The position numbers and the translations under genes are program-made. The notes beneath the pieces were generated by a model. That model was given only the letters and a program-made list of their open reading frames with translations. It was not told the origin of the DNA and did not search any database. Positions 16,682 through 23,889 of a stretch of 64,000 nucleotides of DNA are shown here, one piece after another. Source of the DNA: Brevibacterium sp. 239c (GTDB taxonomy: Bacteria > Actinomycetota > Actinomycetes > Actinomycetales > Brevibacteriaceae); assembly GCF_900169365.1 (NCBI RefSeq), contig NZ_FXZH01000020.1:21119-85118 (forward strand). The letters are read 5' to 3'. Within the stretch, counting starts at the first letter, position 1. Every line of letters starts with the position of its first letter.

Positions 16682-18034
16682 TCAGGTGCTCAAGATCTTT
16701 TCGGCAGTGTCCTGCCCGATCCTGATCGCACCGTCGACGTGCTGGTATCCGTGAGCTGCGATGTCCGAGCTCGCGAAATGAATGGGACCGACTGGATCGT
16801 TTTGGAACTGTCCCCATCGGTGCAGTCCCCCGAGGTCATAGCTTGTCGCATAGGCGCCTCGAGTCCATTCCTCGGAACCGAAGTCGGACAGATAGAACAC
16901 CTCGGGTACCAGTGCCTGTGGGCCCAGGAAGTCGGCGAGTGATTCGAGGATACGCTGTCTGCGTGAGTCCTCGTCGAGGGCGAACATGGCATCGGCGTTG
17001 ACGTCGGAGATGAAGCCAACGAGAGTACCCTGGCTTTCACCGTAGTTGGTGTTGTCGTAGACCTCCTGCACCAGTTGCCCTGCACCGAAACCGGTTCCGC
17101 TCAAGCCGTCTTCGCGCCAGAACGGTGTCTTGTATGTGGCGTGGACCTTGATCACGAGGCCCATCGACTGGTGTTGATGGAAGACCTGTTGCAGGCGCGG
17201 CAGGTGCGGAGTGTAGCTGATGCGCGAGTACAGATTCGGTGGGACGGCCACGATCACACGGTTCGCTGACACCTGCATCGAATCGGTGCCCACCGTGACG
17301 GAATCTTCGCTCCATTCGATGGTGCGCACCGGGCTTTCGAGGTGAACAACGCCTTCGCCGAGATCGGCCGCCATCTGCTCGGACACCGACTGCATTCCTC
17401 CTACGACGCGGCGATCGAGGATGAAATGGTCGTCCACGAGATTGGTGAACGATCCCGCCGAGGCGGCCATGAGGATGGCCTGCAGTGCGGAGAATGCGGT
17501 GGCCGGCTTCGTCAGCATTCCTCCAGCGATGAACATGCCGATGTTCGCACACGCGACCTCATCATCCGATTGGGTTCGCAGCCAATGGTGGAACGACACA
17601 GAATCAAGCTCACCGGCGTCTTCGGCTGCCCAGGGTGCGGTGGGTCCGATGCGGGCTGCGAGCTCGTCTAATTGGGTGATCAGACGTTCCATCTCTGCCT
17701 GTGTGGACTCGGCCACCGGGAACATATCGCCGGTGTAGACGGAGCGTGTGCCGTCGGGAGCAATGTAGACGCTCTCGCCCTCCCGGTAGCGCTGATAAGT
17801 CTCTTTGCCCATATCAGCGACGAGTTCGAGGAGTGCCGTTTGGTCAGGTGAGATCCACTGACCACCGATTTCGTACATCTGACCGTCGATGTGGTTGGTC
17901 CATGTCCGACCCCCGACACGGTCCCTGGCCTCGAGGACCACAACGTCTTTGCCTGCCGCCTGCAGCGTTCGGGCCGCGCTCAGGCCGGTCGGCCCAGCTC
18001 CAACGATGACCACATCGCATGTTCGATCCGACAT
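16682..18034 (-). CDS. puo: Putrescine oxidase (flavin monoamine oxidase family)
   Basis: A 450-residue FAD-dependent amine oxidase that closely matches, by recall, the Rhodococcus/Kocuria putrescine oxidases. It starts with the dinucleotide-binding IVGAGPTGLSAARTL (about 10-24), then LEARDRVGGRTWT and EIGGQWISPDQTALL. Other shared segments are NIGMFIAGGMLTKPATAFSAL and VPPNLYSRISY, and the C-terminal FAD contact is YQHVDGAIRIGQ. The enzyme converts putrescine with O2 to 4-aminobutanal (cyclising to 1-pyrroline), ammonia and H2O2. It is expected to be cytoplasmic. The gene leads a strand that continues into an APC permease and an AraC regulator, a plausible diamine-utilisation unit. Catalase or an aminobutanal dehydrogenase is not seen nearby. 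Confidence 0.9.
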   Translation of the reverse strand: MSDRTCDVVIVGAGPTGLSAARTLQAAGKDVVVLEARDRVGGRTWTNHIDGQMYEIGGQWISPDQTALLELVADMGKETYQRYREGESVYIAPDGTRSVYTGDMFPVAESTQAEMERLITQLDELAARIGPTAPWAAEDAGELDSVSFHHWLRTQSDDEVACANIGMFIAGGMLTKPATAFSALQAILMAASAGSFTNLVDDHFILDRRVVGGMQSVSEQMAADLGEGVVHLESPVRTIEWSEDSVTVGTDSMQVSANRVIVAVPPNLYSRISYTPHLPRLQQVFHQHQSMGLVIKVHATYKTPFWREDGLSGTGFGAGQLVQEVYDNTNYGESQGTLVGFISDVNADAMFALDEDSRRQRILESLADFLGPQALVPEVFYLSDFGSEEWTRGAYATSYDLGGLHRWGQFQNDPVGPIHFASSDIAAHGYQHVDGAIRIGQDTAEKILST

Positions 18035-18136
18035 TCTGCTCTCCTTCGAAAGTTCCGCTTATGTGCTCAGAGTAGCCAGGGAACATCAGCCTGCCAAGGC
18101 GGGTTCAGGATCGCCTGCGGCGGTGCGAAATCGGTT

Positions 18137-19108
18137 TCAGCGGTAGTCACGTGCGTCCGCGCCCGAGTCGGCCTCCTTGGCTGCCATGAACGCCCAAGAA
18201 TCCGGCCGGGAACCATCGATATCGTCGATGTCATAGAGATCGCCCAATTCGCAGCTGTTGAGGGTTCTCGTATTGAAGCGGTGTCGGTCGGGATCGGATG
18301 CGAGTGCCACGAGCGTTCGTCCCAGAAATTGCGGAGTCTCCGAGATCGCGAAATCTGCAGGCGGCAGCTCACGTGTCGGGTCGAGGGAATCCTCGAGCCA
18401 GCTCTGCTCGGTCGTGTCGAAGAGCTCGAGCATCATCTCCGATCTCAACCAGCCGGGGGTGATCGCTACAGCTGTGCACCCAGATTCCGCGAGTTCGTGG
18501 CCGAGCCCGAATGCCAGTCGGCTGACTCCGGTCTTCGTCAGATCGAGATAGATGCTCTCCCGGTAGTGCGAAGCATTGAACTCGTCCGTTCCATCGGTGA
18601 TCTCGATGTGCAGACCTCCGGGTCTGCGAGTGAGCAGCGGCAAGGCGGCGTGCGCCGTGTTCAGATGCGTGATCAGTCCTGCATTCACCAGCCGCATTCC
18701 GGATTCGAAGTCGGTGTTCCAGAATTTCTCGCCCCAGGAGACATAGGCCTCTCCCCCGATGTCGTTGAGCAGAATGTCGAGTCGTCCGTGCTGCTCATCG
18801 ATCCGCCGGATCACCTCGTCGATCATCGGCAGTTGCAGGTGATCGCAGACGATCGCCTCAGCGCGGCCGCCCTCTGCGCGTATCAGTTCGGCAGTGCCCT
18901 CGATGGTTTCGCTCCGGCCGTAGTCGGAGGGCCGCCTCGAGGTTGACCGACCAGTGCAGTACACGAAGGCACCGGCTTGGGCGAGATCCCGGGCGATGGC
19001 ACGTCCGGCACCGCGTGTGGCGCCGGCGACGAGAGCGACTCGGTCAGTGAGTGACTGCTGGTTGAGAGGAGCGAACTGGGATGCTGTCGATGCGTTGCGA
19101 GAAGTCAT
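18137..19108 (-). CDS. Short-chain dehydrogenase/reductase
   Basis: A 323-residue SDR with the NAD(P) motif AGATRGAGRAIARDLA (about 28-43) and CTGRST, which favours NADPH. The catalytic region is unusual: the Ser position reads ITDGT and the active-site lysine in SIYLDLTKTG is preceded by Tyr at -5, not the usual -4 (Y-x-x-x-K), where Leu stands. A related actinobacterial SDR group has F-Y-D-L-V-K here, so the enzyme may be atypical or inactive. The start at 19108 is chosen because a 19138 start would fall inside the operator palindrome. It is divergent from a WYL regulator and the two probably share control. Confidence 0.78.
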   Translation of the reverse strand: MTSRNASTASQFAPLNQQSLTDRVALVAGATRGAGRAIARDLAQAGAFVYCTGRSTSRRPSDYGRSETIEGTAELIRAEGGRAEAIVCDHLQLPMIDEVIRRIDEQHGRLDILLNDIGGEAYVSWGEKFWNTDFESGMRLVNAGLITHLNTAHAALPLLTRRPGGLHIEITDGTDEFNASHYRESIYLDLTKTGVSRLAFGLGHELAESGCTAVAITPGWLRSEMMLELFDTTEQSWLEDSLDPTRELPPADFAISETPQFLGRTLVALASDPDRHRFNTRTLNSCELGDLYDIDDIDGSRPDSWAFMAAKEADSGADARDYR

Positions 19109-19129
19109 GGTGACACCGTCTCGTGCAAT

Positions 19130-19150
19130 CACTGACATGCTATGTCAGTG
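19130..19150. promoter_or_regulatory. 21-bp perfect palindrome (operator) between SDR and WYL regulator genes
   Basis: CACTGACAT-GCT-ATGTCAGTG has perfect 9-bp arms and a 3-bp spacer, centred between two divergent genes. It is the expected binding site for the adjacent HTH-WYL regulator and could control both directions. Confidence 0.7.
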
Positions 19151-19172
19151 TCCATGATTATTCTTGGTGGTT

Positions 19173-20129
19173 ATGAAGGCAGCACGCTTGGTCTCCGAGA
19201 TCGTCATCCTCAGTGCGCGGACGGTGCCCATCACTGCTGCACGTCTGGCGGCTCGCCTCGAGGTCACGCAGCGCACCGTCTATCGCGATCTCGGTGATCT
19301 GTCTCGTATAGGGGTCCCCGTCGTGACGGAGTCCGGACCGGGCGGTGGTATCAGTCTGCTCGGGTCCTGGACCTCTCCCCTGTCGGGGATGACCCGTGAT
19401 GAGCTGGATTCCGTGCTCATCGGAGGTTTCGCTGCGGCTGATCTCGGCTACTCCGGGGAGCTGGCGACCGCACGGGAGAAGATCCTCTCCGAGACGGATT
19501 CAGTCTTCTCATCGGATGTGCTCATCGACGGGCCCGATTGGTTCATGACACACGAGCGTCCGGAGGAGCTTTCGGTCATCGTGGCGGCGCTGCGTTCGCA
19601 CCGGGGTCTGCGAATCGACTACGCAAGCGGCAGTGATTGCCTGATTCGCACCGTCATACCATTGGGACTCGTCGTCAAGGCAGGGCGGTGGTATCTGGCC
19701 GCGCAGCCACCTGGTGGCAGGCCACGGACCTACCGGGTCTCGCGCATCACTGAGATCAGACTGCACTACGTCTCAGTCTCACGCCCGCCGGGCTTCCACC
19801 TCGGCGACTACTGGGCGAGGTCTCAGATCGACTTCGACCGTTCGATCCGTTCTGTGACGGTAAAGCTGCGGGTGTCCAGCGACAGCCTCGGCGATCTGCG
19901 ACGTGCGATTCCCGGTCAAATCACGGACGAGGCGATCGAGGCCGCCTCAATCGCAGATGGTGTCTCCTCAGCAGAGGAAGAAATTGTCGTCGACCTGCCG
20001 ATGGAGCCATTGGATGTCGCCGTATCGCAGCTGATCACCATTCGCGGGGTCGAGGTGATATCACCGCTGGAAATCCGTACGGCGCTGCGCGAGCAGGCAC
20101 GTCACACTGCTGTATGCAACGGCCTCTGA
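19173..20129 (+). CDS. HTH/WYL-domain transcriptional regulator
   Basis: A 318-residue regulator with an N-terminal HTH_11-type winged helix (ITAARLAARLEVTQRTVYRDLGDL, about 20-43), a central WYL domain with YASGSDCLIRTVIPLGLVVKAGRWYLAAQ (about 150-178), and a C-terminal WCX-like domain. WYL proteins are ligand- or DNA-sensing repressors or activators. It is divergent from the SDR gene around a palindromic operator, so autoregulation plus control of the SDR is likely. It is not pafB or pafC, which occur separately at 32959-34852. The ATG at 19173 is preferred over the TTG at 19164. Confidence 0.85.
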   Translation: MKAARLVSEIVILSARTVPITAARLAARLEVTQRTVYRDLGDLSRIGVPVVTESGPGGGISLLGSWTSPLSGMTRDELDSVLIGGFAAADLGYSGELATAREKILSETDSVFSSDVLIDGPDWFMTHERPEELSVIVAALRSHRGLRIDYASGSDCLIRTVIPLGLVVKAGRWYLAAQPPGGRPRTYRVSRITEIRLHYVSVSRPPGFHLGDYWARSQIDFDRSIRSVTVKLRVSSDSLGDLRRAIPGQITDEAIEAASIADGVSSAEEEIVVDLPMEPLDVAVSQLITIRGVEVISPLEIRTALREQARHTAVCNGL

Positions 20130-20145
20130 GGAATCAGAACGACGT

Positions 20146-20952
20146 TTACTGAACCTCGTATTTGCCGTTGATCTGTCCGGCTCCGACTCCGCCGACAGCC
20201 TCCATGGCTGCCTTGGACAGGTCGATGCAACGGCTGCCATGGTAGGGTCCACGGTCATTGATGCGCACGGTCACGGATTTTCCATTGGCGGTGTTGGTGA
20301 TCTTGACCTTCGAGCCGAAAGGCAGTGTCTTATGCGCTGCGGTCAGCTTGTTGGTGTCGAAGCGCTCGCCGTTTGCGGTCTGCTCGCCATCGAATCCGTC
20401 TCCACCGCCGTAGTACGACATGGGGCAGGAACCGGACTCACCGGCAGACTCGCCGGACTTCGACGGTTCGTCGTTGGCATCGGGCGTCGACTTCTTCGAC
20501 CCTGAGTCACCGCTGGCAGAGTCCTTTGTCGCCGAGTCCTTCGACGCGGTTTCTGATGGCGTCGGGCTTGGGGTCTCGGTTTTGGACTCGAGAGAGATCT
20601 CGGCCGGCTTCTCCTTGGCCTGCTTCTTCGCTTTCGCCAGGAAGTCGTCCGGGGCCTGCGTCACTTCGGCATCCGCGACTATTGGAGTTTCGGCAACGAC
20701 CTGTTGGTCACCGCCTGTGTTGTCGGGGACCATCGCCATGCTGGAAGCGACGACTGCGAAAGTCGCGGCCGTGGGAACGATGAAAGCAGAGAGGACCGGG
20801 CGTGAGCGTACCGATGCCAACACTCCCCCGGCGGTGTTCGCAGCGGCATGGGCTCGTTGCGGCGAATGCCGTCCGGGCTTCTTCTTCGCCGGTTTGAGCG
20901 CAGAGAAGAGCGAACCCGTCGTTGCCGAACGGGGTGAAGAGTGTTTTCCCAC
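20146..20952 (-). CDS. RlpA-like double-psi beta-barrel protein
   Basis: A 268-residue envelope protein. A hydrophobic segment ([21 protein letters not shown]) after a basic N-terminus acts as a signal anchor. A linker of about 80 residues is rich in Ala, Lys, Ser, Asp and Thr. The C-terminal DPBB domain (last ~90 residues) has [36 protein letters not shown] and VRINDRGPY, the RlpA-family signature. Such proteins bind or cleave denuded glycan strands. The GTG at 20952 is preceded by GAGGAC; a longer frame to 20991 lacks a ribosome site. Two MtrA-like repeats lie upstream, consistent with cell-wall control shared with the Rpf-like gene. Confidence 0.85.
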   Translation of the reverse strand: MGKHSSPRSATTGSLFSALKPAKKKPGRHSPQRAHAAANTAGGVLASVRSRPVLSAFIVPTAATFAVVASSMAMVPDNTGGDQQVVAETPIVADAEVTQAPDDFLAKAKKQAKEKPAEISLESKTETPSPTPSETASKDSATKDSASGDSGSKKSTPDANDEPSKSGESAGESGSCPMSYYGGGDGFDGEQTANGERFDTNKLTAAHKTLPFGSKVKITNTANGKSVTVRINDRGPYHGSRCIDLSKAAMEAVGGVGAGQINGKYEVQ

Positions 20953-21033
20953 AGTGAAGTCCTCGTAGTCAGTGGCCGGTGTTATCGGCAACCAAGAGTC
21001 TCTAAGGTTGAGGCCACCTCAACACCGACTCCA

Positions 21034-21080
21034 AGTTATCGGATCGTTACCTGGCCACAGTCTAGTTAAGAAACTGTTAC
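21034..21080 (-). promoter_or_regulatory. Two MtrA-like direct repeats upstream of RlpA-like gene
   Basis: On the minus strand GTAACAgtttcTTAACT (21080-21064) and GTAACGatccgATAACT (21050-21034) each have two GTAAC-like 6-mers with an 11-base period, the same spacing as at the rpf-like gene. Confidence 0.5.
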
Positions 21081-21087
21081 AAAAGCA

Positions 21088-21116
21088 ATGCGGCGCGCTC
21101 AATGAGCGTGCCGCAT
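21088..21116 (-). terminator. Rho-independent terminator of the 21131-21454 gene
   Basis: ATGCGGC-GCGCTC pairs with GAGCGT-GCCGCAT around a 3-nt loop (one G-T wobble), and on the minus strand is followed by TGCTTTT. Confidence 0.75.
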
Positions 21117-21130
21117 CGGTGAGTATCAGG

Positions 21131-21454
21131 TCACTTGGACTTGCGTGTGACCAGTCTGCGCATGCCATCGGCGCCAGTGGTCACAGACTCCTGGGCCTTG
21201 TCGAAAGCGCGTTCGACTTTCCCGCTGCGCACGGCATCGTCGATCGCGTGGGAGACATTGCCCAGCGCCTTCTTCACGTTTGTCTCGGTTGCCTCGATGA
21301 GGCGCGACCCCTTCGTCGCCTCGCGGGCGTTCTTCACACCGCTGCTGGCAGCACCGTAGGCCCTGGTGGCAGCCGATCGCACCTTCTCCGTTGGTGTCCT
21401 CTTCGTGGAATCGATGACGTAATCAGGTTCGATCGGATCTTGTGTTCGGCTCAT
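21131..21454 (-). CDS. Hypothetical basic helical protein
   Basis: A 107-residue protein rich in Ala, Lys, Arg, Ser and Thr with no membrane segment or signal peptide. The middle (about residues 20-85) is predicted to be helical (VRSAATRAYGAASSGVKNA, NVKKALGNVSHAIDDAVRSG). I recognise no family. The start at 21454 (MSRTQDPIEP) has GGAG just upstream; a longer frame to 21511 overlaps the divergent glycerophosphodiesterase gene. It shares a 55-base intergenic region with that gene and has its own terminator. Confidence 0.65.
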   Translation of the reverse strand: MSRTQDPIEPDYVIDSTKRTPTEKVRSAATRAYGAASSGVKNAREATKGSRLIEATETNVKKALGNVSHAIDDAVRSGKVERAFDKAQESVTTGADGMRRLVTRKSK

Positions 21455-21509
21455 ATCTCCATAGTTGTCGACCCCGACCGCAAGGTCAACAGCAACATAG
21501 GATTGGATC

Positions 21510-22253
21510 ATGAATTCTCAGCCAGAAATCATCGCCCACAGAGGCGGTCAATGGCCCGGCATGAGTGAGAACACGCTCGAAGCATTCACTTCCGCCCATC
21601 GGGCAGGGGTGCACTGGATGGAGACCGACGTCCACGCCTCCGCCGACGGCATCCTGTTCGCAGCACATGATGCCGATCTCGACCGCATCGCCGGCCGTCC
21701 GCACAGCATCCGCGATCTCAAGGCAGCTGAACTCGACTCGATCGAACTCCTTGCAGGAGGCCATCTGCCTCGACTGACGACTCTCTTCGAGTCACTTCCC
21801 GAGGCGGCGTGGAACATCGATGTCAAGGCGCCCCACAGCATCGCACCGATGATCCGCACTATCCGCGGCACCCACTCCGAGGACCGACTCCGGCTCGCCT
21901 CATTCTCGTCTTCGACTCTGCGCAGACTGCGAGAGGCGCTGCCCGGCGTTCGCACATCGACCGGAGTGCAGGAATCCGCACTGTTTGCCGCCGGCAGCCT
22001 ACCGGGTGTGGCCCCTGCCGGACCGTGCCCTCTGCCTGTGGGCCTCGATGCTCTGCAGGTGCCGATGTCATTCAAGGGCCTGCCCGTCGTAACGGCAGGG
22101 TTCGTCTCCCGCGCCCACGAGGTTGGACTGCTGGTGCACGTGTGGACCATCAATGATGCCGCTTCTATGCGCCAACTCCTGAGCCTCGGCGTCGATGGCA
22201 TCGTCACAGATGACGTCCCAAAGGGCCTGGATGAGCTCGCGGCATGGACCTGA
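21510..22253 (+). CDS. Glycerophosphodiester phosphodiesterase
   Basis: A 247-residue GDPD TIM-barrel protein, cytoplasmic because no signal peptide is present. The catalytic residues are plain: IAHRGG (His/Arg, residues 8-13), ENTLEAF, the metal-binding METDVHAS near residue 38, and FAAHDADLDR with the second His near 53. The enzyme hydrolyses glycerophosphodiesters to glycerol-3-phosphate and an alcohol. The later segments NIDVKAP and VHVWTIND fit the UgpQ-type barrel. It precedes rbpA by about 80 bases in which a SigR-type promoter lies, so rbpA is independently transcribed at least in part. Confidence 0.92.
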   Translation: MNSQPEIIAHRGGQWPGMSENTLEAFTSAHRAGVHWMETDVHASADGILFAAHDADLDRIAGRPHSIRDLKAAELDSIELLAGGHLPRLTTLFESLPEAAWNIDVKAPHSIAPMIRTIRGTHSEDRLRLASFSSSTLRRLREALPGVRTSTGVQESALFAAGSLPGVAPAGPCPLPVGLDALQVPMSFKGLPVVTAGFVSRAHEVGLLVHVWTINDAASMRQLLSLGVDGIVTDDVPKGLDELAAWT

Positions 22254-22258
22254 GTGTC

Positions 22259-22285
22259 GGGAATAGGCACAGACGGTAGACTGTT
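22259..22285 (+). promoter_or_regulatory. SigR/SigH-type promoter of rbpA
   Basis: GGGAAT (22259-22264) is followed after exactly 18 bases by GTT (22283-22285), matching the GGGAAT-N18-GTT thiol-stress promoter. It is 46 bases before the rbpA start. In Streptomyces coelicolor rbpA is known to be a SigR target. Confidence 0.7.
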
Positions 22286-22330
22286 CCTTCGTATGAGACG
22301 TCTGCAGTCGAGTCGGAAGGTGAGAGAGAT

Positions 22331-22672
22331 ATGAGCGAACGCAGTCTCCGCGGAACACAGTTGGGCTCACGCAGCCTGGAAACGGAAGAGGGAGTCGAAC
22401 CGGCACCTCGCCAAATGGTCGAATTCGAGTGCGAAGACGGAACCAGGTTCAAGGTTCCTTTCTCGATCGAAGCCGACGTGCCCTCCACCTGGGATTCGGG
22501 CATCCACGGCGTCGGCACTCGTGTCGGCGTGAACGAACCCGATGGTGAGCCAGGCAAGCACGTGCGGTCCCACTGGGACATGCTGCTCGAGCGCCGGTCC
22601 TTCGACGAACTTCAGGTCCTGCTCGACGAGCGACTCGCTGTTCGCCGTGGTGAGGTACCTGCACAGGTCTGA
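22331..22672 (+). CDS. rbpA: RNA polymerase-binding protein RbpA
   Basis: At 113 residues this has the full RbpA layout: an N-terminal LRGTQLGS arm, a beta core with APRQMVEFECEDGTRFKVPFS, a basic linker, and the C-terminal sigma-interaction helices beginning SHWDMLLERRSFDELQVLL. RbpA binds RNA polymerase and the housekeeping sigma factor and stabilises open complexes. As in the mycobacterial form, the zinc-binding cysteines of the Streptomyces protein are mostly absent (one cysteine). The start follows a GGAAGG/AGAGAGAT region. A SigR-type promoter lies upstream and a strong terminator follows; ppm1 is convergent, the same neighbour as in Mycobacterium. Confidence 0.96.
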   Translation: MSERSLRGTQLGSRSLETEEGVEPAPRQMVEFECEDGTRFKVPFSIEADVPSTWDSGIHGVGTRVGVNEPDGEPGKHVRSHWDMLLERRSFDELQVLLDERLAVRRGEVPAQV

Positions 22673-22708
22673 GAGCCTCTGCACTCAATCACAACAGCGC
22701 ACCTGAGC

Positions 22709-22752
22709 ATGAAGGCGGGGTGCAGGTCCGATGACCTGCATCCCGCCTTCAT
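22709..22752. terminator. Bidirectional terminator between rbpA and ppm1
   Basis: A 19-20 bp stem: ATGAAGGCGGG and TGCAGGTC pair with GACCTGCA and CCCGCCTTCAT around CGAT, with one opposing G/T. It lies between convergent genes. Confidence 0.85.
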
Positions 22753-22832
22753 GTCTGCCCCTGTGTCGTGTCTGCTGCTGGGCTCCTTCAGCCTGTTCGA
22801 CCTGCCAACAGCGCCCGAAGGTGAATCAGCCC

Positions 22833-23600
22833 TCAGGCGGCCGGTCTGCGCGCGGTGAGGCGTTCGAGCACGCCTCGAGCCTGTCGTCCGCGGCGCGCCA
22901 GGCCCCAGCTGGCCACTTTGGTGAAGGCCTCGGAGATGATCGACCCACTCATCTTCGACTCCCCCAGTTCACGTTCGACGAAGACGATGGGAACCTCTGC
23001 CACCCGGAATCCGGCTTCGACGGTGCGGTAGGTCATGTCGATCTGAAAACAGTATCCCTGAGACTGCACGCCCGAGAGGTCCAGGTTCTTCAGTACCTCG
23101 CGCGAATACGCACGGAATCCGGCCGTCGCATCCTTGACTCCGAGACCCATCATTGCGTTGACGTAGATGTTGGCACCGCGGGAGAGGAAGAATCGTGAAC
23201 GAGGCCAATCGACGATCGCCCCGCCCCTGACCCATCGTGAACCGATGACGAGATCGGCATGCCCCGCCTGGGCGACTGCCAAGAGCTGCCCGAGGTCCAA
23301 TGGGCGGTGGGATCCGTCAGCATCGAATTCGCAGATGATGTCGTAGTCGCGCTCCAGAGCCCATTCGAATCCAGCGATGTAGGCCATGCCCAGACCGGAT
23401 TTCTCGCTGCGGTGCAAAACATGCAGACGTGGATCTGTGCGTGCCTGCTCAGCAACCCAGTCACCGGTGCCATCGGGCGAGCCGTCATCGACGACGAGAA
23501 CGTCGACGTCAGGCTGATTCTCAAACAGCCCGGACAGCGTCACGGGCAGAGCGAGTCGTTCGTTGTAGGTCGGGATGACCACCAGAGTCTTAGAAACCAC
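22833..23600 (-). CDS. ppm1: Polyprenol monophosphomannose synthase
   Basis: A GT2 glycosyltransferase of about 255 residues that transfers mannose from GDP-mannose to polyprenyl phosphate, the donor for lipoarabinomannan-type glycolipids and protein O-mannosylation. Motifs are LVVIPTYNERLALP at the start, VDDGSPDGTGDWV near residue 38, the DxD-type EFDADGSH near 97, and GYCFQIDMTYRT with the QIDMT acceptor-loop element. There is no Lnt-like acyltransferase domain as in fused mycobacterial Ppm1. The start is uncertain: GTG at 23600 keeps the normal short N-terminus, but the frame stays open to a GTG at 23645. It is convergent with rbpA. Confidence 0.9.
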   Translation of the reverse strand: MVSKTLVVIPTYNERLALPVTLSGLFENQPDVDVLVVDDGSPDGTGDWVAEQARTDPRLHVLHRSEKSGLGMAYIAGFEWALERDYDIICEFDADGSHRPLDLGQLLAVAQAGHADLVIGSRWVRGGAIVDWPRSRFFLSRGANIYVNAMMGLGVKDATAGFRAYSREVLKNLDLSGVQSQGYCFQIDMTYRTVEAGFRVAEVPIVFVERELGESKMSGSIISEAFTKVASWGLARRGRQARGVLERLTARRPAA

Positions 23601-23766
23601 GGCCACTACGATACGCCGCGCGGTGTGAAATATATGAGCCGACACTCACGCCTTCGGACCACGTTGGGAAACGAGTTATCTAATGACGAGAGTGCCGGCT
23701 CCATCCCAGCTGCTGTGGAATGCCAACCACGAATCTAGTACCTGCCGCGGTCTTTGCAAAATCGCT

Positions 23767-23800
23767 CTGACCTGGGGTTATGCTCAAATCTCCAGGTCAG
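23767..23800 (-). terminator. Possible terminator downstream of amidohydrolase-like gene
   Basis: CTGACCTGG pairs with CCAGGTCAG across a 16-nt loop. On the minus strand it is followed by AGCGATTTTGC. It lies about 90 bases after the amidohydrolase-like stop codon. Confidence 0.5.
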
Positions 23801-23889
23801 ACGCAAGGCAGAATGTTGAAAATACTTAGCCTTCGGCGTGTCGCCTTGACTCCTTCGAACGTCACCGAGAGGTGCCGTGCATATGGGTT

